Assembly: GCF_014230315.1 (NCBI RefSeq)
Contig: NZ_JACLAW010000010.1
Location: forward strand, 115,270 to 179,269
Source of the DNA: Novosphingobium flavum
GTDB taxonomy: Bacteria; Pseudomonadota; Alphaproteobacteria; Sphingomonadales; Sphingomonadaceae
Direction of reading: 5' to 3'
Length of the DNA stretch: 64,000 nt
The notes below the pieces were generated by a model that saw only the letters and a list, made by a program, of their open reading frames with translations, had not been told where the DNA came from and did no database searches. This document shows, in pieces, positions 44,098 to 53,694 of this stretch (its first letter is position 1; the number at the start of each line of letters is the position of its first letter). The position numbers and the translations under genes are program-made.

Positions 44098-45555
44098 TCA
44101 ACCTTCCAGCACGTCCCGCACATAGCGGTCGAGCAGCCGCACGCCGAAGCCCGAGGCACCCTTGTCCCAGGTCGGTCCCGGCTTGTCGGTCCAGACCGTC
44201 CCGGCAATGTCGAGATGAGCCCAGGGCGTGCCCTTGTCGATGAAGCGCTGGAGGAACTGCGCGGCGGTGATCGACCCGCCATAGCGCGGCCCGACGTTCT
44301 TGATGTCGGCGATCGGGCTGTCGATCAGCTTGTCGTAGCTGGGGCCCAGCGGCATCCGCCACAGCTTGTCGCCCGAAACCTTGCCCGCCGCGTCAAGCTT
44401 GGCGGCCAGATCGTCGTCGCCCGCGAACATGCCCGCATATTCATGCCCGAGCGAGATGATGATCGCGCCCGTCAGCGTGGCAAGGTCGACGATCGCCGCC
44501 GGCTGGTATTCCTGCTGCACGAAAGTCAGCGCGTCGCACAGCACCAGCCGCCCCTCGGCGTCGGTGTTGATCACTTCCACGGTCTGCCCGTTCATCGTGG
44601 TCACGACGTCTCCCGGGCGCTGGGCATTCCCGTCAGGCATGTTCTCAACGAGGCCGCAGATGCCGACCACGTTGGCCTTGGCCCCGCGCAGCGCGAGCGC
44701 CAGCATGGTTCCGGCCACGGCCCCGGCCCCGCCCATGTCCCACTTCATGTCTTCCATGCCCGCGGCCGGCTTGATCGAGATCCCGCCCGTGTCGAAAGTC
44801 ACGCCCTTGCCGACGAAGGCGGTCGGCTTCACCCCGGCCGCGCCGCCGTTCCAGACCACCGCCAGCAGGCGCGGCGGCCGGACCGAACCCTGCGCCACGC
44901 CCAGCAGCGCGCCCATGCCGAGCGCCGTCATCTCGCTCTCGTCCAGCACCCGAACTTCAAGGCCGGTGCCTTCATACCGGGCCCGGCAGCGCGCCACGAA
45001 GCTTTCGGGATAGATCACGTTGGCCGGCTCGGTCACCAGTTCGCGGGTAAATTCCACCCCGGTCGCCACGGCCGCTTCCGCGGCCCAGGCCGCCTCCGCC
45101 CCGTCCGGCGCGCCGACCACGACGATCTCAGTCAGGCTTGGCTTCTGCTCGTCCTTCAGCTTGGTGCGATAGGTATCGAGCCGCCAGCCGCGCAGCCGCG
45201 CACCGAGCAGAACCGACGCCGCCTCGCCCGCACCCAGCCCCGAACCGGTCAGATCAAGCACCAGCGAAGTCTCGCCGCTCGTGAGATATTTCGCGGTCAG
45301 CGCCGCCCCGGCCTTCTCCAGCGCCGCGCCGCGCCCCTCGCCCGGCTCGCCAATCCCGGCCAGGGCCACGCGCACCGCCTTGCCGCCGCGCTCGGCGAAA
45401 TGGTCGAACACCTGCCCCACCTTGCCGGCAAAGCGCTGGGCCCGCGCCGCCGCGGCCAGCACCGGTTCGAGCGCGGCAGGCAGCGCGTCCTGCGCCACCA
45501 GCGCGGCAACCAGACGGGAATCGGCAGGAACGGCGGCGGCGAAGGTGATTTTCAT
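44098..45555 (-). CDS. pepA: Leucyl aminopeptidase (M17)
   Basis: A cytosolic two-zinc aminopeptidase. The 485-aa product has the metal-binding signature NTDAEGRL, the VGKGVTFDTGGISIKP motif and MKWDMGGAGAV. The N-terminal domain (residues 1-165) is the usual regulatory part. The start is ATG 45555. It is divergent from lptD (97-nt gap) and upstream of holC. Confidence 0.95.
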   Translation of the reverse strand: MKITFAAAVPADSRLVAALVAQDALPAALEPVLAAAARAQRFAGKVGQVFDHFAERGGKAVRVALAGIGEPGEGRGAALEKAGAALTAKYLTSGETSLVLDLTGSGLGAGEAASVLLGARLRGWRLDTYRTKLKDEQKPSLTEIVVVGAPDGAEAAWAAEAAVATGVEFTRELVTEPANVIYPESFVARCRARYEGTGLEVRVLDESEMTALGMGALLGVAQGSVRPPRLLAVVWNGGAAGVKPTAFVGKGVTFDTGGISIKPAAGMEDMKWDMGGAGAVAGTMLALALRGAKANVVGICGLVENMPDGNAQRPGDVVTTMNGQTVEVINTDAEGRLVLCDALTFVQQEYQPAAIVDLATLTGAIIISLGHEYAGMFAGDDDLAAKLDAAGKVSGDKLWRMPLGPSYDKLIDSPIADIKNVGPRYGGSITAAQFLQRFIDKGTPWAHLDIAGTVWTDKPGPTWDKGASGFGVRLLDRYVRDVLEG

Positions 45556-45652
45556 GACGGCTCCGGGAACTGTTGGTCGGGCCGGCGCAAGTCGTTGCAA
45601 AATCGCGCCGCACCAGATTGCAGTTAGGGCCGGGCAGTGCGATAGGCAAGTC

Positions 45653-47959
45653 ATGCCCCCGGTGCCCGAGACCTTGCTGCAGACTGCTCCCAAGGCGGCC
45701 GGAAAGCCGGTTCGCCGCCGTTTTCTGCCGACCTGCGCCCTTGCCGCCGCCCTGTTCTGGGCGCTCCCGGCCGCCGCGCAGGACCATCCGGACCAGGGAG
45801 ATTCGCCTCCCGGTGCCAGCAAGGCCGCCCCCGGCAGCCAGCTGATCAGCGGCCCGATCGCCTTCGAGGCCGACGAGGTCGCCTATGCCTACAACGACGA
45901 GGTCGTGACCGCGACCGGCAATGTCGTGCTGCGCCGCGACGGCCAGTCGGTCCGCGCGGACAAGGTGACGTGGAACCGCACCACCGGCCAGATCGAGGCG
46001 ACCGGCAATATCCGCCTGGTCGATGCCGACGGCAACCAGCTGTTCACCGACAAGGTCGAGCTGACCGACGAGCTCAAGGCCGGGGCGATGCAGAACCTGC
46101 TGCTGGCCCTGCGCGATGGCGGCCGCCTCGCCGCCTTCACCGGCGAACGCGACGCCTCGGGCAGGCTGATCCTCACCCGCGCGGCCTTCTCCGGCTGCCC
46201 GATCGAAGACGAGGACGGCTGCCCCAAGAACCCGACCTGGCAGATCAACGCCACCCGCGTGACCTATGATCCGGACCGGAAATCGATCCATTTCACCGGC
46301 GCGCGCCTGCACATCTTCGGCGTCACCCTGATGCCGCTGCCGGGCCTGACCATCGCCAGCGACGGGCGTCCGATCAACGGCCTGCTGATCCCGGACATCG
46401 AGTTCAACGCCTCGAACGGCGCCCAGATCAGCGATGCCTGGTACCAGCGGCTGGGCGATAACAAGGATCTCACGGTCACCGGCACGGTCTTTTCCAAGGC
46501 CCCCCCGATGATCGCGGCCCAGTATCGCCAACTGGCCGACAAGGGCGCGTTCCAGATCACCGGCTATGCCACCCGCAGCCGCCTGATCTCGGTCTCGGGC
46601 GAGGCCAACCCCGGCACCGCCGGCGAGGTTGCCTTCCGCGGCTACCTCTATGCCAACGGCAAGTTCCAGTTCGATCCCAACTGGAGCCTGACCGGTTCGC
46701 TCCGCCTCGCCAGCGACCGCACCTTCCTGCGCCGCTACGGGATCAGCATGGACGACCGCCTGCGCTCGTCGTTCGATCTCGAACGGGTGGGCGATACCAG
46801 CTACTTCTCGATCTCCGGCTGGGCCACGCAAACAATGCGGGTGGGCGACCGTCAGGGCCTGGTCCCGGTGGCGCTCCCGGTGATCGACTGGCGCAAGCGG
46901 CTCGCCGATCCCGTCCTCGGCGGCAAGGTCGAGCTGCAGCTCAACAGCCTCGCGATCACCCGCACCGCCGGGCAGGACACCCAGCGCGCCTTCGCCCAGG
47001 CACAGTGGAACCTGACCCGCCTCACTCCGTGGGGCCAGGTCGTCAGCCTCACTGCCCTTGGCCGGGGCGACATCTACCATTCCGACCAGAACGACCTCAC
47101 CACCACGGCCACCTATCAGGGCCTGCCCGGCTGGCAGGGCCGGGCCATCGCCATTGCCGCCGCCGACGTGATGTGGCCGCTCACCGGCCAGGTCTTCGGC
47201 GGCACCCAGGTTCTCACCCCGCGCTTCCAGATCGTGGCCGCCCCGCCGATCCGCAACCTCGCCGTGCCCAACGAGGATGCCCGCGCGATCGACCTCGAGG
47301 ATTCCAACCTCTTCGCGCTCAACCGCTTCCCCGGATACGACCGGGTCGAGGACGGCCTGCGCTTCACCTACGGGGTGGACTGGCAATGGCAGGGCCGCGG
47401 GATCGCGCTCAACGGCACGATCGGGCAGTCGGTCCGCCTGTCCAACCAGGTCACCATCGTGCCCGAGGGCACCGGCCTTGCCAGCCGCACCTCGGACATC
47501 GTCGGCCGCACCGAGGTTCGCTTCCGCGACATCGTCAAGTTCACGCACCGCTACCGGCTGGACAAGGACAACCTCGCCGTGCGCCGCAACGAGATCGACG
47601 CCACGGTCGGCTCCTCGCGCACCTATGTCGAGCTGGGCTACCTGCGCCTCAACCGCGACATCACCCAGGTAGAGGACTTGCAGGACCGCGAGGAGCTGCG
47701 CCTTGCCGGCCGCGTCGCCTTTGCCCGGTTCTGGTCGGTCTTCGCCTCGGGCATCGTCAACCTGACCAGCCAGCAGGAAGACCCGTCCAGCAACAGCGAC
47801 GGGTTCCAGCCGCTGCGCACCCGGCTCGGCATCGCCTACCAGGACGATTGCATCGAGGTCGCCTTCACCTGGCGGCGCGACTACCAGACCACGGGCGACG
47901 CCGCGAAGGGCAACTCGTTCCAGGTCCACCTCGCCCTGCGCAATCTTGGTGTTCGCTGA
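45653..47959 (+). CDS. lptD: LPS-assembly protein LptD
   Basis: LptD is the outer-membrane beta-barrel that, with LptE, inserts lipopolysaccharide into the outer leaflet. The 768-aa product has a signal peptide (LAAALFWALPAAAQ), a periplasmic OstA-type beta-jellyroll (residues about 60-200, with VVLRRDGQSVRADKV) and a long barrel. Cysteines in SGCPIEDEDGCPK and in YQDDCIEVAF are placed for the inter-domain disulfides typical of LptD. It opens an operon with surA, pdxA and rsmA. Confidence 0.95.
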   Translation: MPPVPETLLQTAPKAAGKPVRRRFLPTCALAAALFWALPAAAQDHPDQGDSPPGASKAAPGSQLISGPIAFEADEVAYAYNDEVVTATGNVVLRRDGQSVRADKVTWNRTTGQIEATGNIRLVDADGNQLFTDKVELTDELKAGAMQNLLLALRDGGRLAAFTGERDASGRLILTRAAFSGCPIEDEDGCPKNPTWQINATRVTYDPDRKSIHFTGARLHIFGVTLMPLPGLTIASDGRPINGLLIPDIEFNASNGAQISDAWYQRLGDNKDLTVTGTVFSKAPPMIAAQYRQLADKGAFQITGYATRSRLISVSGEANPGTAGEVAFRGYLYANGKFQFDPNWSLTGSLRLASDRTFLRRYGISMDDRLRSSFDLERVGDTSYFSISGWATQTMRVGDRQGLVPVALPVIDWRKRLADPVLGGKVELQLNSLAITRTAGQDTQRAFAQAQWNLTRLTPWGQVVSLTALGRGDIYHSDQNDLTTTATYQGLPGWQGRAIAIAAADVMWPLTGQVFGGTQVLTPRFQIVAAPPIRNLAVPNEDARAIDLEDSNLFALNRFPGYDRVEDGLRFTYGVDWQWQGRGIALNGTIGQSVRLSNQVTIVPEGTGLASRTSDIVGRTEVRFRDIVKFTHRYRLDKDNLAVRRNEIDATVGSSRTYVELGYLRLNRDITQVEDLQDREELRLAGRVAFARFWSVFASGIVNLTSQQEDPSSNSDGFQPLRTRLGIAYQDDCIEVAFTWRRDYQTTGDAAKGNSFQVHLALRNLGVR

Positions 47960-48175
47960 GCACAGGCTTGGTTAACCGCCGATCGCACGCCCTTGCGCAA
48001 AAGCGGCGAGTTCCTGTTTGATCCTTGCGGCAAACAGGCTATCGCCTGCCGTCGCACAGGTCGCGAGGGGGGCACTCAGGTCCGGTTAAGCCGGATCGCT
48101 CCACTGGGCACTGAAGGTCGGAAGCAGGACGTCTTCGCAAGGGGCGGGTCTGGCTGATACGGGAACGATGACAAG

Positions 48176-49534
48176 GTGAAGAGCTTCAAGCTGAAGGGTA
48201 TCGGGTCACGGGCCGGACTGGCGATGGGCATGGCCGCGGTCGTTCTGGCCGTCGCCGCGCAGGCGCAGGGCGCGCCCGAGCAGACCCCGCAGGGCGCCAT
48301 CGTCGTGCCCAACGACGTGCAGATCTTCGGCAAGAACGATCCCAACAACCGCCGCGCCACGGCCATCGTCAACGGCGACATCATCACCGGCACCGACGTC
48401 GACCAGCGCCTCGCGCTGATCCTCGCCGCTAACGAAGGCAAGATCGGCGATGAGGAGAAGGAACGCCTGCGCCTTCAGGTGCTGCGCAACCTGATCGACG
48501 AGACCCTGCAGATCCAGGAAGCCAAGGCCCAGGACCTCAAGGTCGACGAGGACGAGATCGAGCAGACCTATGCCCGCGTCGCCTCGCAGAACTTCCGGCA
48601 GGACATCAAGGCGATGGACGCCTATCTCGTCAAGATCGGCTCCTCCCCCGCATCGCTCAAGCGGCAGATCCGCGGCGAACTGTCGTGGCAGCGCGTGCTG
48701 CGCCGCAACGTCCAGCCCTTCATCAACGTGTCCGAGACCGAAGTGCGCGAGATGATGGACCGGATGAAGGCGGCCAAGGGCACCGAGGAATACCGCATCG
48801 GTGAGATCTTCCTCGGCGCCACCTCCGAGAACAGCGCCACGGTCGAGGCGAACGCCAAGAAGATCATCGAACAGCTCCAGCAGGGCGGCAGCTTCGTCGC
48901 CTATGCCCGCCAGTATTCGCAGGCCTCGACCGCGGCGGTCGGCGGCGATCTCGGCTGGATCCGCCTCGCCCAGTTGCCGGGCGAACTGCAGCAGGCCGCC
49001 GCCAGCCTCTCGACCGGCCAGCTGGTCGGCCCGATCCCGACCTCGGGCGGCTTCTCGATCCTCTACCTGATCGACAAGCGCCAGGTCCTCACCGCCGACC
49101 CGCGCGATGCCCTGCTCAGCCTCAAGCAGGTCTCGATCGACTTCGCCCCCGGCACGACCGAGGCCGATGCCACCAAGCGCGCCGGCGAATTTGCCACGGC
49201 GATGAAGGCCGCGCGCGGCTGCGGCGCGGTCGATGCGGTCGCCGCCTCGGTCGGCGCGCAGGTCGTCGCCAACGATCAGGTCCGCGCCCGCGACCTGCCA
49301 GGGCCGCTGCAGGATTCGATCCTCGCCCTTTCGCTCGGCGAAACCTCGCCGCCGTTCGGCTCGATCAAGGAAGGCGTGCGCGTGCTGATGCTCTGCGGGC
49401 GTGACGATCCGAAGGTCGACAGCGGGCCGAGCTTCGACCAGATGATGAGCCAGATCGAGGACGACCGCGTCAACAAGCGCGCGCAGGCCTACCTGCGCGA
49501 CCTGAGGCGCGACGCCGTTATCGACTACAACTGA
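48176..49534 (+). CDS. surA: SurA-like periplasmic chaperone / peptidyl-prolyl isomerase
   Basis: SurA chaperones outer-membrane proteins to the BAM complex. The 452-aa product starts at GTG 48176 with a signal peptide (GLAMGMAAVVLAVAAQAQG). The SurA-N domain (ATAIVNGDIITGTDVDQRLAL) is followed by one parvulin domain (EYRIGEIFLGA ... VGGDLGWIRLAQLP) and a C-terminal helical part. Only one recognisable parvulin domain is seen. A 216-nt gap after lptD is longer than elsewhere in the operon. Confidence 0.9.
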   Translation: MKSFKLKGIGSRAGLAMGMAAVVLAVAAQAQGAPEQTPQGAIVVPNDVQIFGKNDPNNRRATAIVNGDIITGTDVDQRLALILAANEGKIGDEEKERLRLQVLRNLIDETLQIQEAKAQDLKVDEDEIEQTYARVASQNFRQDIKAMDAYLVKIGSSPASLKRQIRGELSWQRVLRRNVQPFINVSETEVREMMDRMKAAKGTEEYRIGEIFLGATSENSATVEANAKKIIEQLQQGGSFVAYARQYSQASTAAVGGDLGWIRLAQLPGELQQAAASLSTGQLVGPIPTSGGFSILYLIDKRQVLTADPRDALLSLKQVSIDFAPGTTEADATKRAGEFATAMKAARGCGAVDAVAASVGAQVVANDQVRARDLPGPLQDSILALSLGETSPPFGSIKEGVRVLMLCGRDDPKVDSGPSFDQMMSQIEDDRVNKRAQAYLRDLRRDAVIDYN

Positions 49535-49547
49535 CGGAGCCCGGGCG

Positions 49548-50582
49548 ATGCTGATGCGCCCTTCGCTGCCCCTCGCGCTCTCGCTGGGCGATCCCGCCGG
49601 GATCGGCCCGGAACTGATCGCCACGGCCTGGGCCGCGCGGCAGGTCCACGCCCTGCCGCCGTTCTTCGCGGTTGGCGGGGCGCGCCTGCTCGCCCATGCC
49701 GCCGCGCGCCGCGGCCTCGCCGTCCCGGTCCGCGCCATCTCCGATCCTGCCGAGGCCGCCGCGGTGTTCGACGAGGCCCTGCCTGTGCTCGACCTGTCGG
49801 AGGGGCATGACCTGCCCTATACCCCCGGCGAGCCCAGCCGCGCCGGTGCCGCCCTCGCCCTCGCCTCGCTCACCCTCGCCGCGGCCCTCGCGGTAGAAGG
49901 CAAGGCCGGCGCGGTAATGACCGGGCCGATCGCCAAGAGCCGCCTCGCCGAAGTCGGCTTTACGCATCCCGGGCAGACCGAATTCGTCGCCGCCGCCTGT
50001 GGCGTCGCGCCCGAGGACGCGGTGATGATGCTCGCCGGCCCCTCGCTGCGCACGGTCCCGCTCACGGTCCACGTTGCCCTGGCTGACGTTCCCCGCCTCG
50101 TCACGCGCGATCTGATCGAGCGGCGCGGCCGGATCGTTGCCCGCGCCCTGACGCGGGACTACGGGATCGCTAGGCCCCGCCTCGCCGTCGCCGCGCTCAA
50201 TCCCCACGCCGGGGAAGAGGGCAAGTTCGGCCACGAGGACCTGACCGTTGTCGCCCCCGCCGTGGCCGCCCTGCGCGCCGAAGGGATCGACGCCGAGGGC
50301 CCGCACTCGGCCGATGCCCTGTTCGCCCCGCACAACCGCGAGACCTTCGACGTCGCCCTGTGCATGTACCATGACCAGGCCCTGATCCCGATCAAGGCGC
50401 TCGATTTCGATTCCGGGGTCAACGTCACCCTCGGCCTGCCCATCGTGCGCACCTCGCCCGATCACGGCACGGCCTTTCCCATCGCCGGCCAGGCCCTTGC
50501 CCACCCCGGCGCGACCATCGCCGCGATCCGCATGGCCGGCGAATGCGCCGCCCGCCGCCAGTCGAGCGCCATTCCCGCCTGA
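49548..50582 (+). CDS. pdxA: 4-hydroxythreonine-4-phosphate dehydrogenase
   Basis: PdxA oxidises 4-phosphohydroxy-L-threonine in pyridoxal phosphate synthesis. The 344-aa product has SLGDPAGIGPEL, the MTGPIAKS and THPGQTEF segments, and metal-binding His residues in ALNPHAGEEG and YHDQALIPIK. RTSPDHGTAF completes the family pattern. It starts 13 nt after surA and precedes rsmA, the classical surA-pdxA-rsmA order. Confidence 0.96.
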   Translation: MLMRPSLPLALSLGDPAGIGPELIATAWAARQVHALPPFFAVGGARLLAHAAARRGLAVPVRAISDPAEAAAVFDEALPVLDLSEGHDLPYTPGEPSRAGAALALASLTLAAALAVEGKAGAVMTGPIAKSRLAEVGFTHPGQTEFVAAACGVAPEDAVMMLAGPSLRTVPLTVHVALADVPRLVTRDLIERRGRIVARALTRDYGIARPRLAVAALNPHAGEEGKFGHEDLTVVAPAVAALRAEGIDAEGPHSADALFAPHNRETFDVALCMYHDQALIPIKALDFDSGVNVTLGLPIVRTSPDHGTAFPIAGQALAHPGATIAAIRMAGECAARRQSSAIPA

Positions 50583-50627
50583 TCGAGCAGGCTGGACAAC
50601 CGCGGCGCCCTTGCCCATGGCAAGGCC

Positions 50628-51467
50628 ATGAGCGAGCCCCTGCCCAATCCCGACCTGCCGCCGCTGCGGGACGTCATCGCGCGCCATGGCCTGTCGGCCA
50701 GCAAGGCGCTCGGGCAGAACTTCCTGTTCGACGAACAGCTCCTCGCCCGCATCGCCGCGATCCCCGGCAAATTGCGCGATCGCCCGGTGCTCGAGGTCGG
50801 CCCCGGTCCCGGTGGCCTCACCCGCGCCCTGCTCCGCGCCGGCGCGCGCGTCACCGCGATCGAGATGGACCGCCGCTGCCTGCCCGCTCTCGCCGAACTG
50901 TCGGAAGCCTTCCCCGGCCAGCTGACGGTGATCGAGGGCGACGCGCTCAAGGTCGATATCCGCGCCCTGTTCGACGAGCCCTTCGCCATCGTCGCCAACC
51001 TGCCCTACAACGTCGGCACGGCCCTATTCACCGGCTGGCTCTCGGGCGAGACCTGGCCGCCGGCCTGGTCCTCGCTCACCCTGATGTTCCAGCAGGAAGT
51101 GGCCCAGCGCATCGTCGCCGAGGCGGGGAGCGACGCCTATGGCCGCCTTGCTGTGCTCGCCCAGTGGCGCTCTCAGGCCAAGCTGGCGATGAAGGTCCAC
51201 CGCAGCGCCTTCACCCCGCCGCCCAAGGTGATGAGCGCGATCATCCACGTCGTGCCGGGCGAGGCGCCCGAAGGCGTCTCGATGCGGATGCTCGAACGGG
51301 TGACCGAGGCCGCCTTCGGCCAGCGCCGCAAGATGCTGCGCCAGAGCCTCAAGGGCCTGCCCGGCGCGCTCGATGCCCTCGCCGCGCTTGGCATCGACGA
51401 ACAGCGCCGCGCCGAGACGCTGAGCGTGGACGAATTCGTCGCGATCGCCGGTGTCCTCACCCGATAA
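50628..51467 (+). CDS. rsmA: 16S rRNA dimethyladenosine transferase
   Basis: RsmA (KsgA) dimethylates two adjacent adenosines near the 3' end of 16S rRNA. The 279-aa product has the ALGQNFLFD start, the SAM-binding [16 protein letters not shown] and the NLPYNVGT catalytic motif. The C-terminal helical domain ends normally. It is the last gene of the lptD operon. A GCCCTTGCC-type short hairpin (about 50605-50625) precedes the start. Confidence 0.97.
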   Translation: MSEPLPNPDLPPLRDVIARHGLSASKALGQNFLFDEQLLARIAAIPGKLRDRPVLEVGPGPGGLTRALLRAGARVTAIEMDRRCLPALAELSEAFPGQLTVIEGDALKVDIRALFDEPFAIVANLPYNVGTALFTGWLSGETWPPAWSSLTLMFQQEVAQRIVAEAGSDAYGRLAVLAQWRSQAKLAMKVHRSAFTPPPKVMSAIIHVVPGEAPEGVSMRMLERVTEAAFGQRRKMLRQSLKGLPGALDALAALGIDEQRRAETLSVDEFVAIAGVLTR

Positions 51468-51622
51468 GGCCCATCACGCCGGGAACCGGTCGCCCCTGCA
51501 GCCCGTTTCGCTCCCATAGTCGGCAAGGCTTACACCTGCCGCGCCGTTAACCACCGTCTTGCGCACAAATCAGCATCTGGCATGATGATTGCTGAGAAGA
51601 GCGTAAACGCACTGGGGCTGAA

Positions 51623-51877
51623 ATGCTGGGCAAGATTGGCAGACTTTTCCTGATCAAGACACGCTTCGAAGCGTTCCTGATCATCTATGCCCTGGCCCTG
51701 GGCGCCACCGCGCGCGGCGAACACTACCTCGCCCAATACCCCGGCTTCGGCGGCAAGCTCCTGTTCCTCGCCACCACCGGCGCGGTCTTCATGGCCGGCG
51801 CCAAGATCCTCGACTGCCTGAAACACGAAAAGGCCGCGCGCGACCGCATGGCCGCCGAGGACGCACAAGCGGGCTGA
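51623..51877 (+). CDS. Small membrane protein
   Basis: An 84-aa protein with two hydrophobic segments (FEAFLIIYALALGATARG and GGKLLFLATTGAVFMAGAKIL) separated by a short polar loop, and a charged C-terminal tail. This suggests two transmembrane helices with cytoplasmic ends. GGGGCTGAA precedes the ATG. The family is not recognised; such proteins are common and uncharacterised in this group. Confidence 0.75.
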   Translation: MLGKIGRLFLIKTRFEAFLIIYALALGATARGEHYLAQYPGFGGKLLFLATTGAVFMAGAKILDCLKHEKAARDRMAAEDAQAG

Positions 51878-51965
51878 CCGCCGCTTCGAACAGGATTGCA
51901 GGGGACCCGGTTTGGCCGGGATTTTCGTCAGGCCGGAGCGAGAACCGGTGGCTTCGAGAACCGGC

Positions 51966-52000
51966 GCGCAGCGTACTTCCAGTACGTGAGCACCGGAAGC
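51966..52000. repeat. GTAC-core extragenic repeat, copy 2
   Basis: The 35-nt core GCGCAGCGTACT-TCC-AGTACGTGAGCACCGGAAGC matches 43557-43591 except for three central bases. It is nested in a long imperfect palindrome (about 51925-52035; AGAACCGGCG pairs with CGCCGGTTCG). It lies after the small membrane protein gene and beside the ssrA terminator. Confidence 0.8.
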
Positions 52001-52047
52001 GCAGAAGACGCCGGTTCGCAGCCCGGCATGGCGGAAATCACGGCCAA

Positions 52048-52083
52048 AACGAAGTGGGGGGCTTCTGTTGCCCGGTGCCCCCC
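52048..52083 (-). terminator. Terminator of ssrA
   Basis: GGGGGG (52056-52061) and CCCCCC (52078-52083) form a stem; on the minus strand the 3' side continues ACTTCGTTTTGG. The loop contains CACCGGGCAACAGAAG, a copy of the sequence at 52099-52114 within the RNA gene. Confidence 0.7.
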
Positions 52084-52399
52084 GTACCGCTGAATTCCCT
52101 TCTGTTGCCCGGTGGGTTCAACCGCGTTCTGGCTTTGTAACTTCAGGCCGTTAGGCCCTAGAATTACGCGGCAAGAGCAAGTGCGTCGTTGTCGTTGGCA
52201 CTTGTTTGGTTTTGAGCCTTTTACGGGTTACTCAGCCCGGGCAAAAACAGCGTCTTTGAACACACGTCGATCCTAGTTCGGCCCCGTCAAAACCCTCGCC
52301 CGAAAGCGGGAGTGATGGTGGAGCCGCCGGGTACCGCCCCCGGGTCCGCTGCGCCTATTCCACGCCGCAGTTTATCACCATAGCCGGCCTGAACCGGCG
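52084..52399 (-). ncRNA. ssrA: Permuted two-piece transfer-messenger RNA
   Basis: tmRNA rescues stalled ribosomes by adding a degradation tag. On the minus strand the acceptor piece comes first and ends CGGCTCC-ACCA (52326-52316); the coding piece starts GGGGCCGAACTAGGATCGACG at 52285. The two ends form a 7-bp acceptor stem with the G-U wobble expected for alanine charging. The tag reads ANDNDALALAA followed by TAA (52199-52164). This permuted order is characteristic of Alphaproteobacteria. The outer ends are approximate. A TATATA -10 element lies at 52406-52411. Confidence 0.93.
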
Positions 52400-52431
52400 A
52401 GGGCCTATATAGGGATGGCGCCGCAAATGAA

Positions 52432-52458
52432 AAGGGGCCCCGCTGCGCGAGGCCCCTT
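52432..52458 (-). terminator. Terminator of mscL
   Basis: AAGGGGCC (52432-52439) pairs with GGCCCCTT (52451-52458); the minus strand continues TTTTCATT. The T-rich run lies just upstream of the ssrA -10 element and could overlap its -35 region. Confidence 0.75.
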
Positions 52459-52479
52459 CCTTCCGACAAATCGCTGATT

Positions 52480-52908
52480 TCACGCCTTCTTCAGCGCGTC
52501 CCGGATCTCGGCCAGCAGTTCGACCTCGGTCGGACCGGCCGGCGCGGCGGGCTCCTCCGGCTTGGTCATGACCTTGTTGGCCTGCCGCACGATCAGGAAG
52601 ATCACGAAGGCCATGATCACGAAGTTGATCACCGCGGTGATGAACGAGCCATAGCCGATCATCGCCACGCCGGCCTTCTTGAGCGCCGCATAGTCGGTCA
52701 GCGACCCCGCATAACCGGCCGGAATGGTCCCGATCACGGCAAAGCGGTTGGAAAAGTCGAGCCCGCCGGTGATCACGCCGATGACCGGCATCAGCACGTC
52801 GTCAGTCAGCGAAGAGACGATCTTGCCGAACGCCGCGCCGATGATCACACCGACCGCCAGATCAAGCACGTTGCCGCGTGCGATGAACGCCTTGAATTCT
52901 CCGAGCAT
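52480..52908 (-). CDS. mscL: Large-conductance mechanosensitive channel
   Basis: MscL opens under membrane tension to release solutes during osmotic downshock. The 142-aa product has [31 protein letters not shown] (amphipathic helix and TM1), a periplasmic loop, TM2 ([19 protein letters not shown]) and the C-terminal helical bundle ([11 protein letters not shown]). The ATG at 52908 is favoured because GGAG is 8 nt upstream of it; the ATG at 52914 is too close to that site. It is followed by a good terminator. Confidence 0.96.
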   Translation of the reverse strand: MLGEFKAFIARGNVLDLAVGVIIGAAFGKIVSSLTDDVLMPVIGVITGGLDFSNRFAVIGTIPAGYAGSLTDYAALKKAGVAMIGYGSFITAVINFVIMAFVIFLIVRQANKVMTKPEEPAAPAGPTEVELLAEIRDALKKA

Positions 52909-53076
52909 GGCCATTTCTCCAGTCCTGCCGATCCGTTTTTGACTACGAATATTGTCCTTGGCACCGGTCATGCCCCGTCGGCGGGTTGCGATCAACCGTT
53001 CGCACGCCTTGCACCTGCGCCGGGGGGCACTATGTTCACCGCCACTGCCGCCTCGCGGCTCCCGGAGGGATACCTG

Positions 53077-53682
53077 ATGCCTGCCTCACGCCGCCATGTC
53101 ATCTTCGCCGCCGCTGCCGCCGCCATGCTCTCGGGCTGCGGGGTCAACACGGTGCCGACCGAGGAAGAGGCCGCCAAGGCCAAGTGGGCCGATGTCCAGG
53201 CCGCCTTCCAGGAACGCGCCAATCTGATCCCCAACCTCGCCGCCGTGGCCAAGGGCGCGGCCGAGCAGGAAAAGGGCATCCTCGTCGGCGTGACCGAGGC
53301 GCGGGCCAAGGCCACCTCGATCCAGATCTCCGCCGAGGATCTCAAGGACCCGGCCAAGATGAAGGCCTTCCAGGACGCGCAGAACCAGCTGTCCGGCGCG
53401 CTCGGCGGCTTCGGCCGCCTGCTCGCCAATGCCGAGGCCTATCCCCAGCTCAAGTCGATCACCAATTACCAGATGCTGCAGAGCCAGCTCGAAGGTCAGG
53501 AAAACCGCATCCGCGTCGCGATCCGCGACTACAACGGCGCGGTCCAGTCCTACAACACCACGATCCGCACTTTCCCGGCGATGGTCGCGGCCAAGGTGAT
53601 CTACGGCGCCAAGCCGATGGTGCCCTATCAGGCCGTCACCCCGGGCGCGGAAGTCGCGCCCAGCCTCGAAGGCAAGCTGTAA
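53077..53682 (+). CDS. lemA: LemA family protein, predicted lipoprotein
   Basis: A 201-aa LemA protein. The start at 53077 (after GGAGGGA) opens a lipoprotein signal with lipobox LSGC, so the protein is likely membrane-anchored and periplasmic. The family core is visible: [55 protein letters not shown] and [15 protein letters not shown]. Its function is unknown. It forms an operon with two TPM-domain genes, a conserved pairing. Confidence 0.92.
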   Translation: MPASRRHVIFAAAAAAMLSGCGVNTVPTEEEAAKAKWADVQAAFQERANLIPNLAAVAKGAAEQEKGILVGVTEARAKATSIQISAEDLKDPAKMKAFQDAQNQLSGALGGFGRLLANAEAYPQLKSITNYQMLQSQLEGQENRIRVAIRDYNGAVQSYNTTIRTFPAMVAAKVIYGAKPMVPYQAVTPGAEVAPSLEGKL

Positions 53683-53694
53683 GGACCAAAGGCC

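Noticed and set aside
45254..47929. 891-aa minus-strand frame opposite lptD
   Set aside because: Antisense shadow that overlaps both lptD and pepA; no motif.
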